Positions 39,349 to 48,559 of a DNA stretch of 64,000 bases are shown here, one piece after another (the stretch's first letter is position 1; each line of letters opens with the position of its first letter). The notes beneath the pieces were generated by a model. That model was not told the DNA's origin. It did no database searches and was given only the letters and a program-made list of their open reading frames with translations. The position numbers were made by a program, and so were the translations under genes. This DNA comes from Pseudooceanicola nanhaiensis. Lineage in GTDB: Bacteria > Pseudomonadota > Alphaproteobacteria > Rhodobacterales > Rhodobacteraceae. The stretch covers positions 496,001-560,000 of the forward strand of contig NZ_JAIUZP010000004.1 in NCBI RefSeq assembly GCF_020171315.1, read 5' to 3'.

Positions 39349-39518
39349 GACGCGATCCTACCTCTTGTTGCCGCGTGGCCGGAGGGCCACGTGCCCCCGC
39401 CGGCCCTGCCCCGGCCCCTGCCGCCCCCGCCCTGCCGCCTTTTTCGCCATATCAAGGGCCGAGGGGCCCCCGGACAGGCGGGCGACGGGGACAGGTGCGG
39501 CGGACCGGGACAAGGGAC

Positions 39519-40010
39519 TCACGCCTCCGGCACCGTGTTGGCGGGCTCGGCGTTGAGTTGCGCGAAGTTCTGCGGCCCCACCGCCTCGAAGAGTTCGAGC
39601 TGGGTTTCGAGGTAGTCGATGTGGCCTTCCTCGTCCGCCATCAGCGTCTCGAAGAGCTTCATGGTGACGTAATCGCCCTCGGCGGCGCAGACCTCGCGGG
39701 CCTCCTTGTAGAGCGCGCGGGCGGAATACTCCGCCTCGAGGTCACATTTCATCGTTTCCTCGGGCGTCTCGCCGATGCGCAGCGGGTCGAGGGTCTGAAG
39801 GTTCGGGTGCCCTTCGAGGAAGATGATCCGGTCGATCAGATTGTCCGCATGGCCCATCTCCTCGATGCTTTCCTCGCGGCTCTTCGCCCCCATCTTCTGG
39901 AGCCCCCAGTCCATCTGGAGCCGGTAGTGCAGCCAGTACTGGCTCACCGCCGTCAGCTCGTGGCGGAGTGCCTTGTTGAGGTAGTCGATGACCTTTGCGT
40001 TGCCCTTCAT
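39519..40010 (-). CDS. bfr: bacterioferritin
   Basis: The 163-residue protein is a heme-containing ferritin of 24 subunits. Ferroxidase residues are in [10 protein letters not shown], in EEMGHAD with the heme-ligand Met, and in [13 protein letters not shown] near the end. It stores iron in the cytoplasm. It follows the bfd gene by 24 bases and belongs to the modABC-bfd-bfr segment of the nif operon. Co-expression would place iron storage and release under nitrogen-fixation control, which fits the high iron demand of nitrogenase. Confidence 0.95.
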   Translation of the reverse strand: MKGNAKVIDYLNKALRHELTAVSQYWLHYRLQMDWGLQKMGAKSREESIEEMGHADNLIDRIIFLEGHPNLQTLDPLRIGETPEETMKCDLEAEYSARALYKEAREVCAAEGDYVTMKLFETLMADEEGHIDYLETQLELFEAVGPQNFAQLNAEPANTVPEA

Positions 40011-40034
40011 GGGTCTCTCCTTCTGGTGTGTATC

Positions 40035-40241
40035 TCAGGACGCCCCGGCGCGGACCGCGGCGGCGTGATCGGTGATGGTTCGGTTGATCAGGCTGCTGCA
40101 GGCGCCGCAGCAGACGGTCCGGCCGCACAGGCGGAACACCCGGCCCGGGCTGACCTCTTCCGCCGCCCCGGTGTCGAGCACCTGCGCAGTGGCGGCGCGG
40201 ACCTCGGAACAGGTCAGGCGGTTGCAGGAACATAGGATCAT
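40035..40241 (-). CDS. bfd: bacterioferritin-associated ferredoxin
   Basis: The 68-residue [2Fe-2S] protein has CSCNRLTC near the start and CGRTVCCGACSSLI in the second half, the Bfd-type cluster ligands. Bfd reduces bacterioferritin to release stored Fe(II), and the bfr gene follows directly. ATG at 40241 overlaps the modC stop (ATGA). The helical end (LINRTITDHAAAVR) is also typical. Confidence 0.93.
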   Translation of the reverse strand: MILCSCNRLTCSEVRAATAQVLDTGAAEEVSPGRVFRLCGRTVCCGACSSLINRTITDHAAAVRAGAS

Positions 40242-40951
40242 GCCCGCCCCCCTGCCCGCAGCGGCAGGGCCCCGCCCCCGACCGGCACAAGGCGACAGCC
40301 CCGCGTGGTGCCCGCGCGGACCGGCCCCGCGATGCGGCCGCCCTCCATGGTCACCACCTCGCGGCAAAGCTGGCGGACTTCCTCGGGGGCGTGGCTGATG
40401 AAGATCATCGGGATCCCGGTGCGCCCCTGCACCCGCGCGATCAGCTCGAGCGTGCGGGCCTTCAGACCCGGGTCGAGCGCGGAAACCGGCTCGTCCAGCA
40501 GGAGGAGGTCGGGTTCGGCCATCAGGGCGCGGGCAATCGCGGCCCGCTGGCGTTCGCCGCCCGACAGCCGGCCGGGCCGGGCCTCCAGCAGATGCGCAAG
40601 GTCGAGCGCCTCGACCACCTCGTGCCAGAAGTCGGTGCCACGGTTGCGCGCGCCATAGGCGAGGTTCCGGGCCACCGACATATGCGGGAAGAGCAGCCCG
40701 TCCTGAAACACCACGCCGATGCCGCGCCGCGCGGGCCGCAGGTTGATCCGGGCCGTGCTGTCGAAGATCTGCCGCCCCGCCACGCGGATGCAGCCCCGCG
40801 CCGGCGTCACATGTCCGGCGAGGCAGGAAAACAGCGTCGACTTGCCAGACCCGGAGGGCCCGATCAGCCCGATGATGCCGTGCGCCTCCAGTTCGAGGTC
40901 GACGCGAAGGCTGAAATCGCCCTGCCGGTGGTCGATGTGGATCTCGATCAT
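40238..40951 (-). CDS. modC: molybdate ABC transporter ATP-binding protein, short form
   Basis: The 237-residue ATPase has Walker A GPSGSGKST, signature LSGGERQRAA, Walker B LLLLDEPVSALD and the switch His in FISHAPEEV. Usual ModC proteins are about 350-360 residues with a C-terminal molybdate-binding MOP/TOBE domain; that domain is missing here, and the protein ends soon after the ATPase core. Loss of this domain would remove trans-inhibition by molybdate. ATG at 40951 overlaps modB (ATGA); the stop overlaps bfd. Confidence 0.92.
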   Translation of the reverse strand: MIEIHIDHRQGDFSLRVDLELEAHGIIGLIGPSGSGKSTLFSCLAGHVTPARGCIRVAGRQIFDSTARINLRPARRGIGVVFQDGLLFPHMSVARNLAYGARNRGTDFWHEVVEALDLAHLLEARPGRLSGGERQRAAIARALMAEPDLLLLDEPVSALDPGLKARTLELIARVQGRTGIPMIFISHAPEEVRQLCREVVTMEGGRIAGPVRAGTTRGCRLVPVGGGALPLRAGGRA

Positions 40952-41646
40952 GCCGTGACCCCCTGCATCGGGGCCACCCGCCGGGCAATCAGCTCCGAGG
41001 CCATCAGGGCCGCCCCGGCAAGGGCCAGCGACAGCAGGCACAGCCGCAGCGCCGCCGCCTCTCCGCCCGGGCTCTGCGTGACGGAGAAGAGCGCCAGTGG
41101 CAGGGTCTGGGTCCGGCCCGGGATATTGCCGGCCAGCGTGATCGTGGCGCCGAATTCGCCCACCGCGCGGGCAAAGGCCAGCGTGATGCCGGTCAGGATG
41201 CCCGGTGCCATCAGCGGCAGCGTGACGGTCAGGAAGATGCGGGCCTCCGAGGCGCCCAGTGACCGGGCGGCACGGGCAAAGCGCGGGTCGATCGCCTCTG
41301 CCGACTGGCGGATCGCGCGGACCATCAGCGGGAAGCCCACCACGGCGCAGGCGATTACCACCGCCTGCGGGGTAAAGGCGATGCGGATGCCGAAGAGCGC
41401 CCCGAGCGGCGCGCCGATGGGCCCGTTGCGGCCCAGCAGGAGCAGCAGCAGGTAGCCCAGCACCACCGGCGGCAGCACCAGCGGCAGGTGCACCACGGCG
41501 TTGAGCGCCGCATGCCCCGGGAAGCGCCGGGTGCCGAGCAGCCAGCCCAGCCCCACCGCCAGCGGCAGCGAGACCAGCACGGCCCAGCCCGAGGCGGAGA
41601 GCGAGAGCATCAGCGCCTCGCGTTCAAGGGCGGTGAGCGGCGTCAT
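40948..41646 (-). CDS. modB: molybdate ABC transporter permease
   Basis: The 232-residue inner-membrane subunit has several hydrophobic helices (LVSLPLAVGLGWLLG, LPLVLPPVVLGYLLLLLLG) and the EAA loop ARAARSLGASEARIFLTVTLPL. The LPLVLPPVV run is characteristic of ModB. The start shares one base with the modA stop. It pairs with the ATPase ModC to import molybdate for FeMo-co. Confidence 0.95.
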   Translation of the reverse strand: MTPLTALEREALMLSLSASGWAVLVSLPLAVGLGWLLGTRRFPGHAALNAVVHLPLVLPPVVLGYLLLLLLGRNGPIGAPLGALFGIRIAFTPQAVVIACAVVGFPLMVRAIRQSAEAIDPRFARAARSLGASEARIFLTVTLPLMAPGILTGITLAFARAVGEFGATITLAGNIPGRTQTLPLALFSVTQSPGGEAAALRLCLLSLALAGAALMASELIARRVAPMQGVTA

Positions 41647-42386
41647 CAGTCGCCCTCCGGCGGCAGGAAGCCGAAGCGCGCCAGCACGGCCGCGCCCTCG
41701 GGCCCGGCAAGGTAGGCGATCAGGGCGGCCCCGCCCTCGGGGTCTTCGCCCTGGGCGACGGGGGCGATCAGGTAGCGGATCGGCGGGTGGCTGTCCTCCG
41801 GCACGGTCCAGACCACGGTCACGCCCGGCTGGCCTGCGGCGTCACTGGCATAGACCAGCCCGAGCGCCGCCTCGCCCGAGGCGACGGCCGCCACGGTGGC
41901 CAGCGTGTTGCGCATGGGCACGAGCGCCGCACCCGCAGCCCCCCAGAGACCGAGGCTTTCCAGCGCGGCCTTGCCATAGGCGCCCACCGGCGCGGTCTGG
42001 GGATCGGCCATGGCGAAATGTTCGCCCTCCAGCCGGGCGGCCATCGCCTCGGGCTGCAGCGGCGCGGCACCTGCGGGCGCGATCAGCACCAGCCGGTTCG
42101 ACATCAGCGTGACGACATCCTCGTCGCGCACGAGGCCCGCCTCGACGAGGTAGCGCATCCACTTCGGATTGGCCGAGAGGAAGACATCCGCGGGCGCCCC
42201 CTGCTCGATCTGGCGGGCCAGCATCCCCGAGGCGCCATAGGAGGTCAGCGCCGGGGTGCCGCCTTCGGCCAATGCCGCGTCGAGCGCCTTGCCGGTGGAG
42301 GCGGCGGCCAGCAGCATCGGTTCGGCCTGTGCGGGGGCCTGTGCAGTCAAGGCAAGCAGGAGCGTGGCGAGAAGGGTCCGGATCAT
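41646..42386 (-). CDS. modA: molybdate-binding periplasmic protein
   Basis: The 246-residue receptor has a signal peptide (IRTLLATLLLALTAQAPAQA) and then the ModA opening AAASTGKALDAAL and SYGASGMLARQIEQGAPADVFLSA, with Ser residues expected to hydrogen-bond molybdate. The later APVGAYGKAALESLGLW matches too. It lies ten bases after nifW, so Mo uptake is in the same transcript as the nif genes. Whether Mo represses it is not visible in the sequence. Confidence 0.95.
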   Translation of the reverse strand: MIRTLLATLLLALTAQAPAQAEPMLLAAASTGKALDAALAEGGTPALTSYGASGMLARQIEQGAPADVFLSANPKWMRYLVEAGLVRDEDVVTLMSNRLVLIAPAGAAPLQPEAMAARLEGEHFAMADPQTAPVGAYGKAALESLGLWGAAGAALVPMRNTLATVAAVASGEAALGLVYASDAAGQPGVTVVWTVPEDSHPPIRYLIAPVAQGEDPEGGAALIAYLAGPEGAAVLARFGFLPPEGD

Positions 42387-42396
42387 CGCAGCGCCC

Positions 42397-42750
42397 TCAC
42401 CCGGCCTTGGGCGCGAGGGTGAGGCTTTCGATCCCCACGAACCGCGCCTTCTGCTTGGCCTCCTCGTCCTTGAAGACCTTGAAGACCTTCTCCTTCAGCG
42501 GTGTGCTCTCGACGAAATCCCCGTAGGCCCGGGCCAGCGTCTCGCGGCAGGCCATGCGGATGTCGGGGGCATCCATGCCGGTGAACTCCGCCTGCGACAG
42601 GTAGCTGCCGAAGCGCTTCATGATGTGCAGCCGGGCGACGTTCAGCACGGCCGGCTCATAGGGCAGCGCGAGATAGGCAAAGATGTCCTCGGCGGAGGAC
42701 AGGCGCCCGATCTGGGCGAGGATGTCGTCTTCGGGAAGCGTGTCGGTCAT
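42397..42750 (-). CDS. nifW: NifW, nitrogenase-stabilising protein
   Basis: The 117-residue protein matches the NifW family: LSSAEDIFAYLALPYEPAVLNVARLHIMKRFGSYL, then CRETLARAYGDFVESTPLKEKVFKVF. NifW associates with the MoFe protein and protects it from oxygen or helps its maturation. It is 95 bases after cysE and 10 before modA. Sequence matching is strong. Confidence 0.94.
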   Translation of the reverse strand: MTDTLPEDDILAQIGRLSSAEDIFAYLALPYEPAVLNVARLHIMKRFGSYLSQAEFTGMDAPDIRMACRETLARAYGDFVESTPLKEKVFKVFKDEEAKQKARFVGIESLTLAPKAG

Positions 42751-42845
42751 CGGGGCTCTCCTTGCTGCTGTCGGATGTCGGACGTTGCTGCTCTCGGGTC
42801 TTGCTGCCGCGGGGCCGGGACGATCCGCCCGGGTCTCGGCGCGGC

Positions 42846-43583
42846 TCAGTTCGGACGATGGCTGTATGGCGGTGTCTGCGGCGCGGGGGCGGCGCCCTCG
42901 CCGCAGGCGGGCGACGGCGCGGGGCGGGCCGGATCGCGGGCCGCCAGCCGCGCCTCGAGGAAGGCGACACGATCGGCCAGCTGGGCCAGCGCCCGGCCCA
43001 CCGGATCGGGCACGAGGTGATGGTCAAGATCGACGCGCCCGCCCTGCCCCGTGCGCGGCCGGTCGGTGCGCACGATGCGGGCCGGGATGCCGACCACGGT
43101 CGCCTCGGCGGGCACGCTTTCCACGACGACGGAATTGGCGCCGACGCGGGCCCCGGCCTCCACGGTGATCGGCCCGAGGATCTTGGCACCGGCCCCCACC
43201 ATGACGCCATCGCCGAGGGTCGGATGCCGCTTGCCGGGCGACCACGAGGTGCCGCCGAGGGTGACACCGTGGTAGAGCGTCACGCCCTCCCCGATCTCGG
43301 CGGTTTCGCCGATGACGACGCCCGCCCCGTGGTCGATGAAGAGGCCGGGCCCGATCCGGGCCGCCGGGTGGATGTCGATCCCCGTCGCCATGCGCGCAAG
43401 GTAGGACAGCACGCGGGCCGTGCCGCGCCAGCCCCGCTGCCAGAGCCCATGGGCAATCCGGTGGGAGAAGAGCGCGTGCAGCCCGGGATAGGTCAGCGCC
43501 GTCTCCACCGGGCCGCGCGCGGCGGGATCGCGGTTGCGGATGGCGGCGAAATCGGCGCGGACGAGGGAGCGGAAGCCGGTCAT
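42846..43583 (-). CDS. cysE: serine O-acetyltransferase, nif-linked
   Basis: The 245-residue protein has a helical N-terminal domain and a left-handed beta-helix of hexapeptide repeats. The active-site region is [17 protein letters not shown], and [28 protein letters not shown] is the conserved loop. It makes O-acetylserine for cysteine synthesis, supplying sulfur that NifS mobilises. It overlaps nifV by four bases (ATGA), the well-known nifV-cysE order. A housekeeping cysE probably exists elsewhere. Confidence 0.95.
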   Translation of the reverse strand: MTGFRSLVRADFAAIRNRDPAARGPVETALTYPGLHALFSHRIAHGLWQRGWRGTARVLSYLARMATGIDIHPAARIGPGLFIDHGAGVVIGETAEIGEGVTLYHGVTLGGTSWSPGKRHPTLGDGVMVGAGAKILGPITVEAGARVGANSVVVESVPAEATVVGIPARIVRTDRPRTGQGGRVDLDHHLVPDPVGRALAQLADRVAFLEARLAARDPARPAPSPACGEGAAPAPQTPPYSHRPN

Positions 43584-44755
43584 GCCACGTCCTCCCGGAT
43601 CGCGGGGCCCCGGCGCGTCAGGCGGGCGACCATGCGGCGCAGGTCCTCGGCGGTCGCGGGGCGCTTGGCCCGCACGGCGTGGCGGCGCAGCAGGGGTTTC
43701 AGCCCCTGGGCGATGGCCTCGTCCGAGGGCAGCCCGGCCTCGGCCAGCGCCGCGCGCAGCCCGGCGATGCCGGAATGCTTGCCGATCACGATGCGCCGCT
43801 CGCGCCCGAAACGGGCGGGCGCGCAGCGCGGGTCCTCGTAGGTGTCGGCCTGCTTGAGGATCGCATCGACGTGGATGCCCGCCTCATGGGCAAAGACAAG
43901 CGCGCCGCTGATCGGCTTGGCCGGGTGCAGGGCCCGCCCCGAGGCGCGGGCGACGGTTTCGGAAAGCGCGGGCAGCGCGCAGAGGTCAAGGCCGGTTGCC
44001 ACGCCTCCGGCCTCCAGCGCGGCTCCGACCTCTTCCAGCGCGGCGTTGCCGGCGCGTTCCCCCAGCCCGTTCACGGTGACCGAGAGATGCGAGGCCCCGG
44101 CGAATGCGGCCATCATCGTGTTGGCCGTCGCCATGCCAAAATCATTGTGGGCGTGGAATTCCAGCGGCAGGCCGACCTGCCCCACCAGCTCCGCCACGAG
44201 ACGGTAGGCGGCCATCGGATCGAGCAGGCCCAGCGTATCCGCGATGCGGAAGCGGACCGCCCCCGCCGCGGCGGCGACCTGCGCCAGACGGGCAAGGAAG
44301 GCGGGATCGGCCCGGCTGGCATCCTCGGCCCCGACCGAGACCTCCAACCCCCGCTGGCTGGCGCAATAGACCAGCCCCGCGGTTTCGCTCAGGGCCCAGG
44401 CACGATCCGTACCGAGCTTGCCCGAGAGCTGCCGGTCGGAGGTCGGCACGGCGAAATGCACCCGCCGCACCCCGGTCTTGGCGGCCATGTCGAGGTCATG
44501 CATCCGCAGGCGGCACCAGGCCACCGGCACCGCCCGGCGCAGGCCACGCGTGAGCGCCCGGATATCGGTGACCTCGTCATAGCCCATGGCGGGAATGCCG
44601 ATCTCGATCTCGGCCACGCCCGCGCAGTCCAGCGCGTGGGCGATGGCCTTCTTCTCGGCGAAGGAGAACGCCACCCCCGCCGTCTGTTCCCCGTCGCGCA
44701 ACGTGGTATCGCAGATCGCGACGCTGCGGGGGCGGGTCTGGGGGTCCATGAACAT
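43580..44755 (-). CDS. nifV: homocitrate synthase
   Basis: The 391-residue enzyme condenses acetyl-CoA and 2-oxoglutarate to homocitrate, the organic ligand of FeMo-co. Visible features are [17 protein letters not shown] (metal/substrate site), [15 protein letters not shown] with metal-binding His residues, and [16 protein letters not shown]. The first ATG at 44755 is used; the third codon is a second ATG. A 20-base gap separates it from nifS. Its stop overlaps cysE. Confidence 0.95.
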   Translation of the reverse strand: MFMDPQTRPRSVAICDTTLRDGEQTAGVAFSFAEKKAIAHALDCAGVAEIEIGIPAMGYDEVTDIRALTRGLRRAVPVAWCRLRMHDLDMAAKTGVRRVHFAVPTSDRQLSGKLGTDRAWALSETAGLVYCASQRGLEVSVGAEDASRADPAFLARLAQVAAAAGAVRFRIADTLGLLDPMAAYRLVAELVGQVGLPLEFHAHNDFGMATANTMMAAFAGASHLSVTVNGLGERAGNAALEEVGAALEAGGVATGLDLCALPALSETVARASGRALHPAKPISGALVFAHEAGIHVDAILKQADTYEDPRCAPARFGRERRIVIGKHSGIAGLRAALAEAGLPSDEAIAQGLKPLLRRHAVRAKRPATAEDLRRMVARLTRRGPAIREDVA

Positions 44756-44775
44756 GGCGTTCTCCTTTCGCGGGA

Positions 44776-45981
44776 TCAGGCGTAGGCCGGGGCGAAGCCG
44801 TCAGGCCGCGCGCCTTCCTCGGACCAGAAGGGCGACATCTGCCGCAGGCCCGCGATGATGTCGGGCATCACCTCCAGCACGCGGTCGATCTCGGCCTCGG
44901 TCGTCTCCCGCGAGAGCGAGAAGCGGATAGCGCCATGGGCGGCGGTGAAGGGAATGTCCATCGCCCGCAGCACGTGGGACGGCTCCAGCGAGCCGCTGGT
45001 GCAGGCCGAGCCGGAGGAGGCCGCGATCCCGGCGGCATTCAGCTTGAGCAGGATCGCCTCGCCCTCGATGAACTCGAAAGCCACGGTCGTGGTATTGGGC
45101 AGCCGGTCGAGCGGATCGCCGGTGACGAAGCAATGGCCGATCTGCTGTACCAGCCCCTGTTCCAGCCGGTCACGCAGCGCCGCCATGCGGAGGTTGTCCT
45201 CGGCCATGGAGGTCAGCGCCAGTTCGGCGGCGCGGCCCAGCCCGATGATCGCGGGGGCATTCTCGGTCCCGGCGCGGCGGCCGCGTTCCTGGTGCCCGCC
45301 CCGCAGCAGGGCGCGGAACCGCGTGCCCTTGCGCAGGTAGAGCGCGCCGAGGCCCTTGGGCCCGTGCAGCTTGTGCGAGGAGAGCGACAGCATGTCGATC
45401 TCGGTCGTCTTGAGGTCGATCGGCACTTTGCCCACGGCCTGCACCGCGTCGGTGTGGAAGAGCGCGCCATGGGCATGGGCCATCTCGGCCAGCCCATCGA
45501 CCGGGAAGATCGTGCCGGTCTCGTTGTTGGCCCACATGAAGCTGACCACGGCGACCCGGTCGGACAGCGCCGCGCGGTAGGCGTCGATATCGAGACGGCC
45601 CTGACGGTCCACCGGGATGCGGTGAACGACGACGCCCTCGTGTTTCTCAAGCCAGTCGCACAGCGACAGGATCGCGGGATGTTCCACCGCCGAGGTGATC
45701 ACCTCGTTCCGGCCCTGCTGGACCTGAAGCGCCGAGCGCAGCGCCGTGTTGTTGGATTCCGTCCCGCCGGAGGTGAAGATGATCTCGTGATCGAACTCCG
45801 CGCCGATCAGCGCCTGAAGCGAGCGACGGGCCTGGCGCAGCGCGCCGCCAACCTCGGAGCCGAAGGCATGGATCGAGGAGGCATTGCCGAACTGCTCGGT
45901 GAAATAGGGCAGCATGGCCTCCACCACGTCGGGAAAGACCCGGGTGGTGGCGTTGTTGTCGAGGTAGATCGGGGTGGTCAT
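44776..45981 (-). CDS. nifS: cysteine desulfurase NifS
   Basis: The 401-residue PLP enzyme takes sulfur from cysteine for Fe-S cluster assembly on NifU. Lys204 in SLSSHKLHGPKG binds PLP, and Cys327 in SSGSACTSGS is the persulfide cysteine. The N-terminus IYLDNNATTRVFPDVVEAM is the family signature. It follows nifU by 11 bases. Confidence 0.96.
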   Translation of the reverse strand: MTTPIYLDNNATTRVFPDVVEAMLPYFTEQFGNASSIHAFGSEVGGALRQARRSLQALIGAEFDHEIIFTSGGTESNNTALRSALQVQQGRNEVITSAVEHPAILSLCDWLEKHEGVVVHRIPVDRQGRLDIDAYRAALSDRVAVVSFMWANNETGTIFPVDGLAEMAHAHGALFHTDAVQAVGKVPIDLKTTEIDMLSLSSHKLHGPKGLGALYLRKGTRFRALLRGGHQERGRRAGTENAPAIIGLGRAAELALTSMAEDNLRMAALRDRLEQGLVQQIGHCFVTGDPLDRLPNTTTVAFEFIEGEAILLKLNAAGIAASSGSACTSGSLEPSHVLRAMDIPFTAAHGAIRFSLSRETTEAEIDRVLEVMPDIIAGLRQMSPFWSEEGARPDGFAPAYA

Positions 45982-45992
45982 CGCAGGTCTCC

Positions 45993-47027
45993 TCAGGATT
46001 TGGCGACAGGCATGACGCGGACCGAACGGCCGAGCGCCTGGCTGATCTTCTGCTGGATGCCGCCCAGCGTCTGCGCCGCCAGCTGGCAGCCCGAGCAGGC
46101 ACCGGTGAGGCTGACGAGGACGAGCGCGCCTTCCATGTCGACGAGTTCCACGTCCCCGCCATCGGCGCGGAAGGTGGGGCGCATCTCCTCGATCAGCCGG
46201 GCCACGAGGATCGCCTCCTTGGCCGGGGTGAGGGCTGACGCTGCGGCAGGCGCGGCAACCGGCGCTTCGGCGAGGGCCACGGCAGCGGGCGCGGGTGTCG
46301 GCATCGCGATCTGCACCGGGGCCGAGGGCTGCGCGGGCGGTTTCGGGGCGGGCGGCTGGTCGGGGATGACGAAGCCCTGCGCCTTCTTCCGCGCGGGTTT
46401 CGGGGCCGAGCCGAAGACATAGGCCTCGGCAGCGGCAATCGTGCCCTCGGCCACCATGGCCTTGTTCACATCGGCCAGCAGCTCCTCCAGCGGCTCGCGG
46501 CAGGAGTTACAGCCGCCGCCGGCCTTGGTGTAGAAGGTCACCATCTCCAGCGTGGTCAGCTTGTTGGTGCGGATCGCGCGTTCGATCATGCCGGCATCGA
46601 CGCCGAAGCACTTGCAGATCAGTGCGCCCTCCTCATGATCGTCCTCGTCCAGCGCCTCGCCGGTGTAGGCGGCGACGGCGGCGTGCAGCGCCTCCTGCCC
46701 CATGACCGAGCAATGCATCTTCTCGGGCGGCAGCCCGTCGAGGAAATCCGCGATGTCCTGATTGGTCAGCTTGCGCGCCTCGCTGATCGTCTTGCCGATG
46801 ATCAACTCGGTCAGCGCCGAGGACGAGGCGATGGCAGAGCCGCATCCGAAGGTCTGGAACTTGGCCTCCTCGATGATGTCGGTTGCCGGGTTGACCTTCA
46901 GCATCAGCTTGAGCGCGTCGCCGCAGGACAGGCTGCCCACCTCGCCCACGGCGTTGGCGTCCACCAGCGCCCCGGCGTTGCGGGGGTTGAAGAAGTATTC
47001 TTTGACCTTGTCGCTGTAGTCCCACAT
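45993..47027 (-). CDS. nifU: NifU, modular Fe-S scaffold
   Basis: The 344-residue scaffold has three domains: an IscU-like N-terminus (1-125) with Cys35, Cys62 and Cys106; a central [2Fe-2S] domain with Cys138, Cys140, Cys173 and Cys176; and an Nfu-type C-terminus with Cys311-Ser-Gly-Cys314. An Ala/Pro-rich linker of about 65 residues (around 205-270) separates the last two, longer than in many NifU proteins. It builds clusters with NifS, encoded 11 bases downstream. Start at 47027 lies 13 bases after the iscA stop. Confidence 0.96.
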   Translation of the reverse strand: MWDYSDKVKEYFFNPRNAGALVDANAVGEVGSLSCGDALKLMLKVNPATDIIEEAKFQTFGCGSAIASSSALTELIIGKTISEARKLTNQDIADFLDGLPPEKMHCSVMGQEALHAAVAAYTGEALDEDDHEEGALICKCFGVDAGMIERAIRTNKLTTLEMVTFYTKAGGGCNSCREPLEELLADVNKAMVAEGTIAAAEAYVFGSAPKPARKKAQGFVIPDQPPAPKPPAQPSAPVQIAMPTPAPAAVALAEAPVAAPAAASALTPAKEAILVARLIEEMRPTFRADGGDVELVDMEGALVLVSLTGACSGCQLAAQTLGGIQQKISQALGRSVRVMPVAKS

Positions 47028-47040
47028 CTGGCCGTTCCTC

Positions 47041-47361
47041 TCAGCAGAAAGACTTGCCGCAGCCGCAGGAGCTTGAGGCGTTGGGGTTGTCGAAGACGAA
47101 GCCGGACCCGTCGAGATTGGTGACGAAGTCGATCCGCGTGCCGTTCAGCTGCGCCTGGCTCTCGGGATCGACCAGCAGGCGGATTTCGCCGGCCTCGATG
47201 ACGGCGTCGTCGGGCTGCGCTTCCAGTTCGAGCGCCATGCCGTATTTCATCCCGGCACAGCCGCCGGACTGCACCATGAGCCGCAGCCCGGCGACGGGCT
47301 GACCTGCGCCCTCGATAGCGCTCTTGATGGCGGAGCGGGCGGGTTCGGTGACTTCGATCAT
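47041..47361 (-). CDS. nif-linked IscA-type A-type carrier protein
   Basis: The 106-residue protein has the A-type carrier cysteines: [10 protein letters not shown] and a C-terminal [11 protein letters not shown]. Family members carry iron or Fe-S clusters to targets. ATG at 47361 has AGAGA-rich sequence upstream, and the frame further up lies in the promoter. It is the first gene of a long operon running iscA-nifU-nifS-nifV-cysE-nifW-modABC-bfd-bfr. It is commonly called IscA-nif. Confidence 0.93.
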   Translation of the reverse strand: MIEVTEPARSAIKSAIEGAGQPVAGLRLMVQSGGCAGMKYGMALELEAQPDDAVIEAGEIRLLVDPESQAQLNGTRIDFVTNLDGSGFVFDNPNASSSCGCGKSFC

Positions 47362-47423
47362 CTTTCTCTCTCCTCTTCGTCTGGCCGGCCCGGGGGGATC
47401 CGGGGTGTCTCGAAACAGGGAAC

Positions 47424-47440
47424 AGCAAGAAGCGTGCCAA
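47424..47440 (-). promoter_or_regulatory. sigma-54 -24/-12 promoter of the iscA-nifUSV operon
   Basis: On the minus strand TTGGCACGCTTCTTGCT matches TGGCAC-N5-TTGCT. Start of transcription is expected near 47414, about 53 bases before the IscA ATG. Confidence 0.9.
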
Positions 47441-47467
47441 GCGATCTGGCCCCTCTTTTGCTGGGGT

Positions 47468-47517
47468 TTGTCGCAACTGTCGGATGCGACCACCCGACAA
47501 TGGGGGCTTTGCGACAA
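47468..47517. promoter_or_regulatory. nested inverted repeats upstream of iscA
   Basis: A 9-bp perfect inverted repeat, TTGTCGCAA (47468-47476) and TTGCGACAA (47509-47517), encloses a second one, TGTCGG (47478-47483) and CCGACA (47494-47499). They contain TGT and ACA half-sites of a NifA box, but no pair has the standard 10-base spacing. They lie about 55-105 bases upstream of the expected start, where a NifA box would be expected. Confidence 0.5.
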
Positions 47518-47547
47518 CCGCCGGACCACCGGCCGATGTTTCGGGGA

Positions 47548-48027
47548 TTACGTGTCGGAGCCGCGTTCGACCTGCGCCAGCAGCCAAGCCCCGCCGAACC
47601 GGTCGGTGGGGTCGAGCGTGGCCGCCTTGGCCAGCAGTTCCAGCGCCGCGGCGCGGTCGCCGGTGCGCGCGGCGCAATAGCCCATGGCCACCAGTACCTG
47701 CAGGTAGAGACCCGGGGCATAGTCGTGGGCGGTGAAATCCGCATCCATCGGCCCGACCTCCTGCCAGTCCGGGCTGATGTTCAGCCGCCGCGCCACGTGG
47801 CCCAGCAGGACCTGCGCATGGATGCGGGCGGCGGTGTAATCGTGGGTGTAGTAGTAGAAGCGATAGGCCGCGAGGCGCACCTCCGCGTCATCGGGGGCGG
47901 CCTCCAGCGCGCGGGCGATCGCGGCCTCCCCTTCCTCGGGATGGCTGTGCGGGGCCTCTGCGCCGCTCAGAAGTTTGTGCAGGTCATTCCGGGGCAAAGC
48001 AATCCGCGCGTTCTTCGCAGGCGTCAC
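47548..48027 (-). CDS. TPR-like protein of the nif cluster, function unknown
   Basis: The 159-residue protein has an Ala-rich helical repeat at both ends (EAAIARALEAAPDDAEVRLAAYRFYYY; RTGDRAAALELLAKAATLDPTDRF), consistent with two or three tetratricopeptide-like units. The middle has LGHVARRLNIS and a HDYAPGLYLQVLVAMGYCAA segment. The best start is GTG at 48027, overlapping the nifQ end by 44 bases; no strong ribosome site is visible, so the true start may be further in. It is the last gene of the nifE-led operon. No function is assigned. Confidence 0.65.
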   Translation of the reverse strand: MTPAKNARIALPRNDLHKLLSGAEAPHSHPEEGEAAIARALEAAPDDAEVRLAAYRFYYYTHDYTAARIHAQVLLGHVARRLNISPDWQEVGPMDADFTAHDYAPGLYLQVLVAMGYCAARTGDRAAALELLAKAATLDPTDRFGGAWLLAQVERGSDT

Positions 48028-48559
48028 AGCTGGGCGAGAGGCAGAGCGAAAACGCCGCCTCCGAGCAGATCTGGCGATAGAAGAACTTCTTCCAGCGCAT
48101 GTTCAGCCGGTTGGCCGCATGGAGCCCCGGCAGGTGGCGGGCGATGAGCCCGGACAAGGTGGCGCGTGACGGCAGGCCGAGATCCTGCCAGAGGTGGTTC
48201 TGCTCCAGCGCGCGCCGCGCGAGGATGGCTGAGAACCAGCGGGCCTCGGGCGTGGTGCTGCCCGCCCGCCAGAGGATCAGCGTCGCGATGGCCTGCTGGT
48301 CGGCCGGCACCTCCGGGCCCGGCAGCGACAGGTCGGGCAACGCCGCGCCGGGCAGCCAGGCGTCGCGCAGCTGTGTCAGGGCTGCGCCCGAGAGGCCCAG
48401 CCTCTCGGTCAGGGGCCCTGCCCCGGCCTCGCGTTCGGCGAGGGCGTGATCCACGATGCAAGCCATGTCCGACACCGTCACCATCCGCGCGGCCAGCAGG
48501 TCGGCGGGGGGCGGGGTACCGGCGCAGGACCCGGGCACGGGATCAGTCCAGGGCTGCAT
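47984..48559 (-). CDS. nifQ: NifQ, molybdenum donor for FeMo-co synthesis
   Basis: The 191-residue protein ends with Cys173-x4-Cys178-x2-Cys181-x5-Cys187 (CLSPSCDACEERADC), the NifQ signature that holds a Mo-Fe-S cluster. It also has LFGLPSR-type (LGLPSRATLSGLIARHLP) and NMRWKKFFYRQIC segments of the family. The start ATG at 48559 overlaps fdxB by 17 bases. It lies between fdxB and the TPR-like gene in the nifE-led operon. Confidence 0.93.
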   Translation of the reverse strand: MQPWTDPVPGSCAGTPPPADLLAARMVTVSDMACIVDHALAEREAGAGPLTERLGLSGAALTQLRDAWLPGAALPDLSLPGPEVPADQQAIATLILWRAGSTTPEARWFSAILARRALEQNHLWQDLGLPSRATLSGLIARHLPGLHAANRLNMRWKKFFYRQICSEAAFSLCLSPSCDACEERADCFAPE

